From contig OZ038391.1 of NCBI GenBank assembly GCA_964036045.1, forward strand, positions 45,023,621 through 45,087,620: a DNA stretch of 64,000 nt, given 5' to 3'. The DNA comes from Eutreptiella sp. 'Long Island Sound 2002' (Eukaryota; Euglenozoa; Euglenophyceae; Eutreptiales; Eutreptiaceae). Made by a program: the position numbers and the translations under genes. Position 1 is the first letter of the stretch, and every line of letters starts with the position of its first letter. Positions 20,801 to 29,900 of the stretch are shown here, piece after piece. The notes under the pieces were generated by a model that ran no database searches, was not told where the DNA came from, and worked only from the letters and a program-made list of their open reading frames with translations.

Positions 20801-23171
20801 TGGGGGGCCCTTGTGGCCCCAGGGTGGGAGGTGTGGCAGACCCCTTGATCATGGCCACTGACTTTGTGGGGTGGACGATGAGGTTGTTGTGGGAGAGGTA
20901 GGAGACGGTCACGTCCAGTAAGTCGTTGGCCTGTTGGGTGACCGTTGGTCCGGGGTCCGGGGCATGGGGGTCGTGTGGGGTGTGCGCGACGGTGAGGTTG
21001 GTGTCGTCCGCGAAGCCGACCAGGGGGGAGAGGAGGGGGTAGGGTGCGTAGGCCGGGTAATCCTGCTCGATTGCGAGGGCCAGGGGGAGCGTCACTAGAA
21101 GGTACACGAAGGGGCCCTCTGCTCCCCCTTGGGGGACCCCGCTGCCTGGCTCCAGGAAGGGGGTGAGGCCTGCTCCTGTGCGGACCGTGTATTTGCGGGT
21201 GCGGATGTAGTCGGAGGTGAAGTTGTAGAAGGGGAGGCCTAGGCGTTTCCACACCGCTTCTAGAAGGAGCCAGGGGGTGTTCGGGAAGGCTCCCTTGACG
21301 TCGAGGGAGGCGATGATGAGGTCCACCGGGTCCATGTCCGCGATGGTGTCCTGGAGGAAGATGGCCTCGTGTGGGGAGCGGCCTGGGATGGCCCCCCAGA
21401 GGCTCGCTGGTATGTGGGGGTCCAGGTGGGGGCGGATGCGGCGCAGGAGGAAGGTCCAGACGATTTTGACCTCCGTGACCGCACAGACTATGGGGCGCCA
21501 GTTGTCCGGGTTCGCCCAGTCCCCTTTTTTGTAGAGGGGGCGGACAACGTTTGCCCAGTCTGGTGGCAGGGGGGTCCGCCCCGTGACGATGTCCCAGAGG
21601 CGGTGGGCGAGGACGCGGAGGAGGTGGGCGGGGAGGTGGTAGTATGCCTCTGCAGGGAGGCCGTCGTAGCCTGGGGTTTTGTGTTGCCGGAGACTGTGGA
21701 TGGCCTTCCGGACTTCGTGGATGGTGAAGGGGCGTTTTTCCAGGTGCCTCCTCTGGGCGTGGTTGAAGACCCGAGGGAGGCGGTCGATTTTGGCCTGGGT
21801 GTCCGGGTCCAGTGTGTCTTGGGTGGGGGTGTGTTGCCGGAGGAAGCTGTCTTGGGTGGCTTGGAGCACTGTGGCTGGGTCGTTGGTGAGGGAGCCGTCC
21901 TCCTGCCGGACCGTGGTGATGGTGCGGTGGCCGGTATCGGTCATGGCGTCGTTGAGGTGGCGGATGGCCTTGTAGGGGAGTTCGTGTTGCGCATACCGTT
22001 CGTGTTCCTGGGCGATGCGCTGTTGCCTGTGGATGTGCCACCGCTGCAGGTCCGCCCTGATTTGGGCTATCTGTGTCCTGCAGTGGTGTATCTGGCGGCG
22101 GGTTTGGGGGGTGTCGGTGTGGAGGAGGGTCGCCAGTTGTTGCTTCGCATGCCAGAGGTCATGGAGCATGTCCCCCAGGGCCGTGGGCGGTTGGTCGTCG
22201 TCTGTGTGGGGGTGTTGCTGGAAGCCGCAGGCGACGGCGGCCGTGCGCATGGCTGTGAGTAGGTCGGTGGGGTCTGGTTGGATGCGCCGGGCGCGGTCTA
22301 TGGCCCTGTGATATTGGGACCAGGCATGCTTGTCATGCAGCGGGGGCATCTTCAGGGGGGGTGGTAGGCCTTGGTCCGCATCTTCTGGGGGGCTGGGGGG
22401 AAGGTTGGGGATGGTGAGGCGGATGTGCAGGGGGCTATGGCCTGTGGGTCCCAGCGGGAGGGGTCCATATCGGGCCTCCGCTCGGATGATGGTGGTGGGG
22501 TCGCCATAGCATACGTCGATGCGGGATGGGGCGGCATCCGTTTGGTGGGGGAAGTGGGATGGTTGGCCTTCGAGGCTGGCTGTTAGGTCCACGAGCCCCA
22601 GCATTTCGATGGTGTCGCGGACTGCTTGGTCCTGGGGTGTGGCCTGTCCTCCTCGGTCCGCTGGGTTGGGGGCGGCGTTCATGTCGCCGATGATGACTGT
22701 GGGGGCGAGCATGGCCATTTGGCGGTACGCCTCGGCCAGGGCCTGGAGGAAGGGTTCCGTGGCTTCGCCGAAGGGGACGTGGGTGTTGATGACGTTGAGT
22801 TGCCATCCGTCCCCGACGACCTCATAGACACCTAGCCTCCCTGGGACGCTGAGGTGGTGGACGAGGTGGACGTGGATGCCGGTTTGGGCGTATAGGGGGG
22901 TCCCCTTGTGCCAGTAGCATTTGTACGCTTTCTGGTCCGGGGTATATATGGGGGTGGTTTCCGGGGGGTCGTCGCGCTGTAGGCCTCGTTCCTGGAAGGT
23001 GAGGAGGTGGGGGACCCACCCTGGCCCCTGTGCCATCGGGAGCTCTTGGAGGGCGGTTGTGGCGTCCTTGGAGTATGTGACGGCCGGGTGGTTGAGGTCG
23101 AGGAGGTTGACGGTGGCCTCGGTGGGGGCGGGCCGGGGCTGTGGAGGCTTGTACCCTCGGCCCTTGCCCCG
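17823..23171 (-). CDS. LINE ORF2: endonuclease, reverse transcriptase, RNase H
   Basis: The frame opens right after the ORF1 stop; the first ATG is at 23036. Numbered from that ATG (1737 aa), the apurinic-type endonuclease spans about 1-210, with INTH (84-87), GDMN (117-120), SRIDVCYGD (171-179) and GHSPL (199-203). Its first strands lie in the 45 codons before the ATG, so the protein probably starts further up. The RT spans about 450-760, with NWRPI, SLDVKGAF, GVPQGG and the catalytic FADD (675-678). RNase H spans about 1318-1470, with FTDASG, HGELGAM, VVDAT and a final GNGKVDNQA. Near residue 1595 a C-x-C...H...C cluster (CPCDH to HFKKC) resembles the C-terminal zinc motif of LINEs. It nicks the target and reverse-transcribes the element RNA. 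All catalytic residues I can place are intact. Confidence 0.9.
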   Translation of the reverse strand, partial: RGKGRGYKPPQPRPAPTEATVNLLDLNHPAVTYSKDATTALQELPMAQGPGWVPHLLTFQERGLQRDDPPETTPIYTPDQKAYKCYWHKGTPLYAQTGIHVHLVHHLSVPGRLGVYEVVGDGWQLNVINTHVPFGEATEPFLQALAEAYRQMAMLAPTVIIGDMNAAPNPADRGGQATPQDQAVRDTIEMLGLVDLTASLEGQPSHFPHQTDAAPSRIDVCYGDPTTIIRAEARYGPLPLGPTGHSPLHIRLTIPNLPPSPPEDADQGLPPPLKMPPLHDKHAWSQYHRAIDRARRIQPDPTDLLTAMRTAAVACGFQQHPHTDDDQPPTALGDMLHDLWHAKQQLATLLHTDTPQTRRQIHHCRTQIAQIRADLQRWHIHRQQRIAQEHERYAQHELPYKAIRHLNDAMTDTGHRTITTVRQEDGSLTNDPATVLQATQDSFLRQHTPTQDTLDPDTQAKIDRLPRVFNHAQRRHLEKRPFTIHEVRKAIHSLRQHKTPGYDGLPAEAYYHLPAHLLRVLAHRLWDIVTGRTPLPPDWANVVRPLYKKGDWANPDNWRPIVCAVTEVKIVWTFLLRRIRPHLDPHIPASLWGAIPGRSPHEAIFLQDTIADMDPVDLIIASLDVKGAFPNTPWLLLEAVWKRLGLPFYNFTSDYIRTRKYTVRTGAGLTPFLEPGSGVPQGGAEGPFVYLLVTLPLALAIEQDYPAYAPYPLLSPLVGFADDTNLTVAHTPHDPHAPDPGPTVTQQANDLLDVTVSYLSHNNLIVHPTKSVAMIKGSATPPTLGPQGPPMQVVTTTTHLGVVQAANPEDATLPPKLQSHLAHLPRYASPTTKALSLSHQSLAYYLTGVLNASIGFQALHLTHPTTALQPATRAVTKAWAAHGGWPTSIPTRAIRAAWPHYGDAIGDEVKAAYTRHTALLLHRMTHNHSPEVREVTAIRLQAAQRARNTCPRWVLHQTGMPTNMNTRLWNHLQLLLPSPHHAILTNHTCPEKGPLAVLCGDLHHHPKGTIHTIDLVGASITVVYVTLAQMRVLHHSGAHHTPFLQLPEWPQYRLFPQYLTQTARTAGHTLPGSKDMRTAYREFTKQHPRPIPETPPYAPTGSSHERVPPVTGPVPPLTLLLAPNEAKPTQTTVIHHGAKWRIPKHHMTARDLPKVPQDSQSMPRTCWACDPEAPTAPWPVLHLIARHHTHPTTHLPPQAYAWIAPWFHRTDTNPTVAWNPDHAPKWLFTTTPTCPRPDPAGVAIRYSMYEPGRTGKHEHPYYPLHHSCHTPEHRTQTLTCHDLNPDTAYILHYIYSYLTQGQPEQGLIALSPQAKHIISKGIGVYATPILQPTTPVAHLATGLAIYAYLPMNPCRLQQPSPADRLFFTDASGESALTPITGGATLQLTHTGGHYHMDHHTGHTTYGASSHGELGAMADAITEVAAHLPAHSPHIVRVWFVVDATVDTHLLLRIARQPLHKATATSLGTQALLLWKALRSLPPHVQLHIVKQESHRHQYGNGKVDNQAVHQRTTHLPALQIPDLGRNHTHLQHVPPVPEPHLTPDWVPEDAPYSSHDRAYHYPNPVHHLARVLGDADSRAHIQELQDRLQVPLYHSALRPANVPAHLQKRRIQLLREQLPFLTRVARWLARKHIHPPDEHTRCPCDHTTPEDWEHFKKCPLHTDRDTLVGWSPAETLRQHEGWPAHSHAHQATEHLFRDPLIKEATMRGAVTQALHRHLTKHTESPMEAAAHLQLEAVRRAAAQMVHRKHLLLTHAEQLTDPTAREHMQRLIHYHAVHDPDVH

Positions 23172-26100
23172 TCAGGGAGGGGGACTGGGGGTTGGGGACT
23201 TTTTGCCGGTTTGTGGGCGTTTGGGTAGGCGTGGCGGGGGGAGGCCTTGGCTCCACTCCGGGGGGAGCTCCCCAGTGTATTTGGTGCCTGTGTGGGCCTT
23301 GTTCTCTTCGGTGCGGAGCCGGATGGGGTGGGCGCTGGTGAGTTCCAGGGTGTCGCCGAGTGGTTTGTCCGGGGCGCTGTTGCCTTGGTCTAGCTCCTTT
23401 TGGCGGTGCCAGATCACCCGGATCTGTGGCCCCCCGTTGTCCCCCGGTCCCTTGAGGCGGTACTGGATCGTGCCCTCACACCAGATCCAGTCGCCTGTGT
23501 GGTCGTTGCGGAAGGGCTGTTGGACCTTCGCACCTTTTTCGAACCCTGGGTACGCTTTGGGCGGGGCCTGTGCTGGTGGCGGGAGGGAGGATGATGAGGA
23601 TGCCTGGTCCGGGTGGGGCGGTGGTAGTGGTGGGAGGGAGGATGACGAGGATGCTTGGTCTGGGTTCGTCGGGTGGGTCGGGTGGGATGCGGGGGGTCGG
23701 GAGGTTGCTGCTTTTCCGGCTTGGCTGGGGGCGGGTGCGCCCTTTTGTCGTCTCGTTCGCTTGGGTGGGACTGGAGGTGGCGGGGCTGGGGGGGCATGGG
23801 GTTGGAACAAGGGGTGCGTTGCTTGCTGGTCTGGATCCCTCAGTGGGGGTTCTGCCGGTGTTTGCATTTTCGCTTTCGCGTGGCTGCGTATGATGTCGGC
23901 GAGCTTGCGTACGGTCTCCGGGGGATCTGTTGGCCATGGCAGTGCGGCGGGGCTGTCGTCGAAGGGGTGGTGTAGGTGGTAGTTCCTCATGGCCTTGGCC
24001 TGCCTGACCCAGGCCTCTGTGGGTTCCGGTGTGTCCGGGCCGTTGGGGGAGCCTTGAGCCCAGTAGAGTGCTGTGTGGAGGGCTTCCCAGGGGGCGCCTT
24101 CGCGGCCTGTGAGGGTGGTGGCTTGGAGGAGGCGCTGCTGGCCCCGTGGGGGGTCTTCCGGGTCCATTTCCGGGGTATAGGCCTGGGCCGCCATGAGGAC
24201 TCCGTGTGCCCAGTGGAGGACCCACCATTGGGTGTCCGCTTTGAGGATGTGGATGGCGGGTTGTTGGGGGGGGGTGTCCAGGGTGTCCCACGATGCAATG
24301 GCTAGTGGTATCCTGGAGGGGTGGAGGTTTGGGGGGGCCTTGCGGCTTAGGAGTTGATCGATGTGGAAGGGGGTGACGGGATCGTTGGGGCCTTGGGGCG
24401 GTGGGGGCATTGCTGGGATGGTTGTGGGGTCCCAGTGGCGTTCGTGGGCGGCAAGGGTGTACAGGGCGGCGGTGATGATCTGGTGGGCTTGGCCCTCCAG
24501 GACGATGTGGCGCTCCGTGCCGAAGTCCTTTGGTAGGTGGGCTGCGGGGTGGAGGGTGATGTGGGCCAGGGCGCGTTGGTGGGCCTTTTTTCCCCCGTCT
24601 GGGGCCTGTGTCCGTTTGTCCCCCGGGATGTGTTGGTGTTGGTGTTTTGGTTGGGGTGGTCCCAGGGCGAGGGATTCCACACAGTGGAGGGGGATGGCGT
24701 GTTCCCTGGACCTGTTGGGCAGGATGTATATGCCCGGGTCTCCCGGTACGGTGCCCAGGTACATGTTGCCCGTGATGGTGGGGGCCGGCAGCGGTTGGCG
24801 CAGGGGCGAGGTGCATGGGGTGGAGCAGGGCGGGTCATGGTGCTCACACCGGGGGTGGTCGATGCCGTACGGGGTGACGTGTACGGCGAAGGGTCCAACG
24901 GCGCGCTGGAGTTTGTGGGGTTGGATGTTGTGGAGGCGCGCCACCGCCCGTGTGTGGGAGCGCCCTTCGCTGATCCATACGGCGTCTGCCCGCGACGCCG
25001 CTGGGTTCAGGCAGTCCGTGGTGTTGCCTGTGATCGTGCGGTTGTGTGTGGTATCTGATACCCTGGCGGGGGGGGCGCCGATGCGGGGGATGGTGTGGTC
25101 GTCGTGGAGGGTGCGGGCCTTGCGCCTCGCTTCGTGTCGGTGCTGGGCCTCCTGGGCGTGGGTGTGCACACCCGTGTGTTTGGGCTTCTTGTTGGGGCGG
25201 TCCGCTGTGTGGAAGGGGGTGGGCCAGGAGGGGGCGTGGTGGGGGGTGGGGTGTGGGAGGTCCCCCCGTGTTGCCCATGTGTACAGGGTGGTCGCGGCGG
25301 CCCCTTCCGCCTGTATGGTGTATCGCTCGTCGTGTCGGCGACGGGTGACGAGGACGTTGGGGGCCGTCAGCTCATACACCTGTGTGGTGTGGGGGAGGTG
25401 GCGGGTGACGGTGATCTTGGCGGCGTCGTTCTTGCGGGTGGTGGTGTGGGGGATGATGTAGTGGGTCGCCCATTCATCCTGGGGGGTGTGCTCCGTCGGG
25501 TCTAGCTTGAGCGGGGGGTGGAGCGGCTTCGGTGTTGGGGGCTTGTCTTGGCCCTTCGCGTGGGGCGCCACTTTGGTTTCGACCAGGTATTGTGGGCCCC
25601 AGGTTTCCGGGGCCCCTACCTGTGTGGCTGCCGCTGTTGCGGCTTGGAGGAGGGCGGTGGTGTTGGTGTCTAGAGGGGGGGCCACCGGTTGGGGGGTGAG
25701 GGTGTCATGGTCTTGGTACGCCCACCAAATTGTGTAGCCTCGTTGGGTGTTGCGGTGCGGGGTTTGGGTCTGGGCTTGCTGGATGGATAGGGCGGTCTTG
25801 ATGTCCTCCGCTGCTTGTGGGTTTATGGGTGTGGCGTAGGCCCATACTCCCGGGGCGTGTATGCCGTGTGACGCTTGGCCTACTCCTCGTATCGGTTGTA
25901 GGGTGTGGTGGGTGTGTGTGAGCCCTAGGTGTTCTTGGAGGAGGTCCCCTCGGATGTCCTCCCATCGTTGCTGCCAGGTGTGTGTGTGGTCATTGGGGGC
26001 GGGGTAGGTGATGACGATGGCCTGCCAAGGGGTGGGGCCTGGATGCACCGTCATAGGTGCCGACGATGCTTGCGGGGGTATGTGGACGGCGTGGGCGGGG

Positions 26101-26909
26101 GCTGCTGTTACGGGGTCTCCTTCCGTGGGTGTGATCGTGGCATCGCCTTGGACGATGAGGAGGAGGTGGTGGCGGTCCGTCGGTAGTGCCCAGGTGGTGG
26201 TGGGCTCTGCGATTGAGTGGAGGCGGATGGCCTGGAGGCCCGGTGTGATTTCGTCCCATCGGAGTGTGCCGTTGTGGACCGCCCATTCCCGCGGCAGGTC
26301 TCGAAACCCGTTTCGTTCTGGTGTGGTGCGGTGTTGTGGGGGGAGCTCCATTGTGGTGATGGGGTGGGTGAGGGGCTCTGTGCGGGGTTGGTCTTGTGTG
26401 GTTGATGGTGATGGTGCCTGGGGCATGTCTTCGTCCAGTTGCTGGGGGGCTTTGGCCTCCTGGAGCTCTGCACTGATGGCGGCGAAGACATCTGGGAGGG
26501 TGGGGGAGGCGGGGGGGTGGGGTGCCGGATCGTCCCAGGTGATGTGGTATTCTTCTGGGTTCTCGGGGCTTTGCTGTACGGTGATGGTGGCTGTGGCGTC
26601 GTCTTCAGGTGTCCATCGGTGCGGATTGTGGTCGAGGGGGTGGAGGGTGACGGTGTGGCGGTGTTTCCAGCTGTGGAACGCTAGGAGGGCGTGGAGGCCG
26701 TGTCTGGTGTCCCCGGGCGGGCGGGGGTAGGTTTCGGCTGCTGCCTCGAGGAAGGCGTCCGCGGTGCCTTTCCAGGTGTCGTCCCAGAGAAGGTCTTCCT
26801 CTGTGCCCCACTCGTTGTCGTACCTTTTCTCCTGCTTCCACCCCTGGAGGGTCGCGTGGTCCTCAGGGAGGTCTCGTTGGACGGACTGGTAGTACTGCTC
26901 GGCGTCCAT
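23172..26909 (-). CDS. LINE ORF1, 1245 aa, possible cupin-like domain
   Basis: A long uninterrupted frame ends in a TGA (23172-23174). It is in the same frame as ORF2, with 45 codons between that stop and ORF2's first ATG. I do not recognise it as a standard ORF1 with RRM, zinc-knuckle or esterase domains. Residues 225-302 have a beta-strand pattern with HHLLLIVQGDATI and HAVHIPPQ that looks like a single cupin barrel; this is by eye only. Residues 1040-1130 are Pro/Ser-rich with two SSSSSLPP blocks. Residues 1135-1210 look like a small beta domain (WIWCEGTIQYRLKG, IRVIWHRQ). By position it should be the RNA-binding or particle-forming protein. Confidence 0.7.
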   Translation of the reverse strand: MDAEQYYQSVQRDLPEDHATLQGWKQEKRYDNEWGTEEDLLWDDTWKGTADAFLEAAAETYPRPPGDTRHGLHALLAFHSWKHRHTVTLHPLDHNPHRWTPEDDATATITVQQSPENPEEYHITWDDPAPHPPASPTLPDVFAAISAELQEAKAPQQLDEDMPQAPSPSTTQDQPRTEPLTHPITTMELPPQHRTTPERNGFRDLPREWAVHNGTLRWDEITPGLQAIRLHSIAEPTTTWALPTDRHHLLLIVQGDATITPTEGDPVTAAPAHAVHIPPQASSAPMTVHPGPTPWQAIVITYPAPNDHTHTWQQRWEDIRGDLLQEHLGLTHTHHTLQPIRGVGQASHGIHAPGVWAYATPINPQAAEDIKTALSIQQAQTQTPHRNTQRGYTIWWAYQDHDTLTPQPVAPPLDTNTTALLQAATAAATQVGAPETWGPQYLVETKVAPHAKGQDKPPTPKPLHPPLKLDPTEHTPQDEWATHYIIPHTTTRKNDAAKITVTRHLPHTTQVYELTAPNVLVTRRRHDERYTIQAEGAAATTLYTWATRGDLPHPTPHHAPSWPTPFHTADRPNKKPKHTGVHTHAQEAQHRHEARRKARTLHDDHTIPRIGAPPARVSDTTHNRTITGNTTDCLNPAASRADAVWISEGRSHTRAVARLHNIQPHKLQRAVGPFAVHVTPYGIDHPRCEHHDPPCSTPCTSPLRQPLPAPTITGNMYLGTVPGDPGIYILPNRSREHAIPLHCVESLALGPPQPKHQHQHIPGDKRTQAPDGGKKAHQRALAHITLHPAAHLPKDFGTERHIVLEGQAHQIITAALYTLAAHERHWDPTTIPAMPPPPQGPNDPVTPFHIDQLLSRKAPPNLHPSRIPLAIASWDTLDTPPQQPAIHILKADTQWWVLHWAHGVLMAAQAYTPEMDPEDPPRGQQRLLQATTLTGREGAPWEALHTALYWAQGSPNGPDTPEPTEAWVRQAKAMRNYHLHHPFDDSPAALPWPTDPPETVRKLADIIRSHAKAKMQTPAEPPLRDPDQQATHPLFQPHAPPAPPPPVPPKRTRRQKGAPAPSQAGKAATSRPPASHPTHPTNPDQASSSSSLPPLPPPHPDQASSSSSLPPPAQAPPKAYPGFEKGAKVQQPFRNDHTGDWIWCEGTIQYRLKGPGDNGGPQIRVIWHRQKELDQGNSAPDKPLGDTLELTSAHPIRLRTEENKAHTGTKYTGELPPEWSQGLPPPRLPKRPQTGKKSPTPSPPP

Positions 26910-29900
26910 GGGGGCTAGGGTGCTGGCCAGCGTGGCGTAGATGTCCTTTGGGGGGGGGGGGCGGTGGGGGCGTGGCGGCGCGGCCGGGGTCGGGCTCCTC
27001 TCGCTGGTGTTCCGCGTTCCGGTCTGCGGTGGACGCGGGGGATATGGGGCGTGGTGGCATGGGGTGGTCGGGCTCTTGCGGTTCCGTGGGTTGCTGGTGG
27101 GCTTGTGGGCGCGGGGCCGTGGCTGCCAGTAGGTGTCGGATGGCCGGGAGGATGTCGAAGTCGTCTTCCCAGCAGTGGGCTGGAGCGCACGCCCTGTTAG
27201 GGGAAGCGGGGGGGGGCGTGTTGCGGAGCGGTGTACGATAGGGTGGGCGACGCGTGCGGGTGGTGGCGTGCTCGCTCTGCCGTTCTGTTTCCCGCGGGCC
27301 CTGACCTTGGGGGTGGTGGTGTTGGTGATGTTGGTGGTGAGGGTGGTGTGGGCGCCGGAGTGGATGATTGTGTCCGTGGCGGCGCTGTTGGCGAGGGTGG
27401 TATGGGCGTTAGAGTAGATGAAGCTGGTGCTGGGCTATGGTTGATGGTGGTTAGCAGGTGGGTCAGCTGTTGTCGCTGTCGTCGTCGCCGGTGGTGTTGG
27501 TGTCTCTGATGACGAGGTGATGGTCGGTGAGCATGGAGTGGGTGACGTATGGGCGTATGTGGTGTTGTCGGTGGTAACGTTTGTGGGCCGGATGTGGCGG
27601 TGGTGGCGAGCGTGCTGTAGTTGACGGGTGGTGTGGCCCACGTCGCCTCCTGTGGTGGAGGTGTGATGGGTGCCGTGGTGGTGTCGGCTATGGTGGGGTG
27701 CCGCGGGTGGTGTATTGGTTGTTGGTGGTGGAGATATTCCTGGTTTGTGGGTAGTCCCTGTCCGGCGGTGGTGGTGTTGGTGGTGTCGGTGCTCGTTGAG
27801 GCCGTTGGCGACGCCGGGGGTTCCTGGTCTCGCGTGGGGTGGTGGTGGCGGTGGTGAGCGTAGGCGGTGCCATGGCGGTGGTGCCATTGACGGTTCGGCC
27901 GGGCGTGCTGGTGCCGGTTTCGGGTGTAAGTGTGGTTCGGGGTGCGGCATTGGTGGGTGGCTTTGACGGCGGGTGGCGTGACTGGTGGGTGGCAGCGGTA
28001 GGGGGGTGTCGGTTGTTGGTGAGGCTGTCGTTGTCGGTGTCCCGGTTGGTGCCGGTGACGGTGTCGCTGGCCGTGCAGATGGTGGGGGGGACTCGTACCC
28101 TGGGGTGGCCGTGGCGTTCGGTCGACGGTGGTGCTTCCGGTGGTGTTCGTGTGAGTTGGCCGGGAGTGGTGTCGGCGTTGCTCTGGCTGGTGCCGTGTGT
28201 GCGGGCTGTGTGATTTTTGCGTCCGGGGTCGGTGGCGTTGGTGACGGTGGTGTGTTGGGGGTCGGCGCCGGTGGTGACGGTCCGATGGTGAGGGTGCCGG
28301 GGACGTTGGGTGGGTCCGCGCTGTTGGGCTTTCTCCTCGCCATTTCTGGCGGAGGGTGCTGGCAGTGGTGTCGCTGGTGGCGAGGGTGTGTTGGTGTTGC
28401 TGTGGTGTTTTGTGCTGCTTGGGTGGGTGGTGGGGACCCCTGGTTGATGTTGACGTTGCTCCGGGTGATTTGGATGCGGTGGGTGCGATGGCGTGTGGCG
28501 TTGTTGTTTCTACCCTTGGTTGGGGGCCTGGTGGGCGGCGCTGGTGGCGTTTGTTCGCCAGCCGTGGTGGCGTCCTTGGTGGTGTCGTCGATGGGGGCGC
28601 CCTAGGTTTTACTCTGTGCCGGGGTCCTGGTGGTGGTGTTAGGGGTGTTGTGGCTGATGGTACCTTGGTTCGTCGTTGGTGGGGTTGGCGGTGGTGTGTC
28701 TCGCGGTGGTCCGGTGGCCTGTGTACCGGTGTTCGGTGGTTCCGGGCGTGCCATTCGTGGCTGGTGTTTGGCCGGTCTGTGGTCCTGGTGGTGTCCGCTG
28801 TCCGTGGGTCCGTAGTGACAGGTGTTGCTGCGGTTGCGGTTTAGGGTGACCTTGCTGCGGTTGGGTGGTGGTGTCGCCGTGTTGCCGCTGTCGGTGGTGC
28901 CGGTGTTGGCGTTGGTGGGGGTGCTGCCGGGGGAGCTGTGTGTGTTGGCGTTGTAGGGTGTTGTAAGTGCTGCCCTGGCGGTGTTCTGACGGCGGAGGGG
29001 GGACCTCGCCACTCCTGGCGGAGGTTCCCACGTGCGTCGTTGGCTGGTGGGTTGGCCTTGGCCCCCTCGGTGTCCTTGCTGCGGATGGTGTCTCACCGGG
29101 ATGCGGGATGGGGGATGCTCCGGGTTGCTGTCGGTGAGGTCGCACTGCCGGTGGCGCCGTCGGTGGTGCCGGTGGTGAGGTTGTTGCGGGCGCTGCTATG
29201 GTTCACGGTGTCTCTGATGTTGTTGATGCTGCTGGTGGTTGGTGTGGGTCTGTGTGTGGTTTGTCAGTGGCTGCTGCTGGTGCTGGTGGTGGTTCTGGGT
29301 GCGGGCCGGTGGGTGGCGCGGTTGGAACGCCTTTGGTGTAACTTGGCCGCTGGGTGGTTTCTTGTGTTGGTCCGTTGTTGGTTCCGGTCGTCCCCGTTGG
29401 TGAGGGTGTTGTGGTGTTCGGTTTGGGTGTTGGCGGCGGTGCAGGTGTGGGTGTCGCAGTTCCTGGCCCTGGGTCTTGGCGTGGCCGTTCGGGTGTTGCT
29501 GGGTGTGGGCGTTCGCCTCTCCTGGCTGAGGGCTCGGTGGCGTTCGTTCGCCAGCCGTGCTGGCGTCCTTGGTGACGCCGTTGGTGGGGTTGCCCTAGGT
29601 GGCGGGGCCGTGGTGGTGGTGTTGGGGGCGTTGTAGGTGACGGCACCTCGGCCCGTCGTTGGTGGGGTTGGTGGTGGTGTGGATAGTGCCGTGGGTGTTG
29701 GTGGCGTTGGTGTTGCCGAAGGCGAGGGTGCCTTATGTGTTACTTGGTGGTTGGCGTGTGTTGTGGTGGTCTGTTGGCGTGGGCGTTGTTGGTGTTGGTG
29801 CTGGGCGCGGCCTGTGTTTGGGTGGTCGGCGGTTCCGGGCGTGCCACTCGTGGCCGGCCGTCGCGGTGTTGGTGACGGTGCTGGCGAGGGCGCCGCCGGT

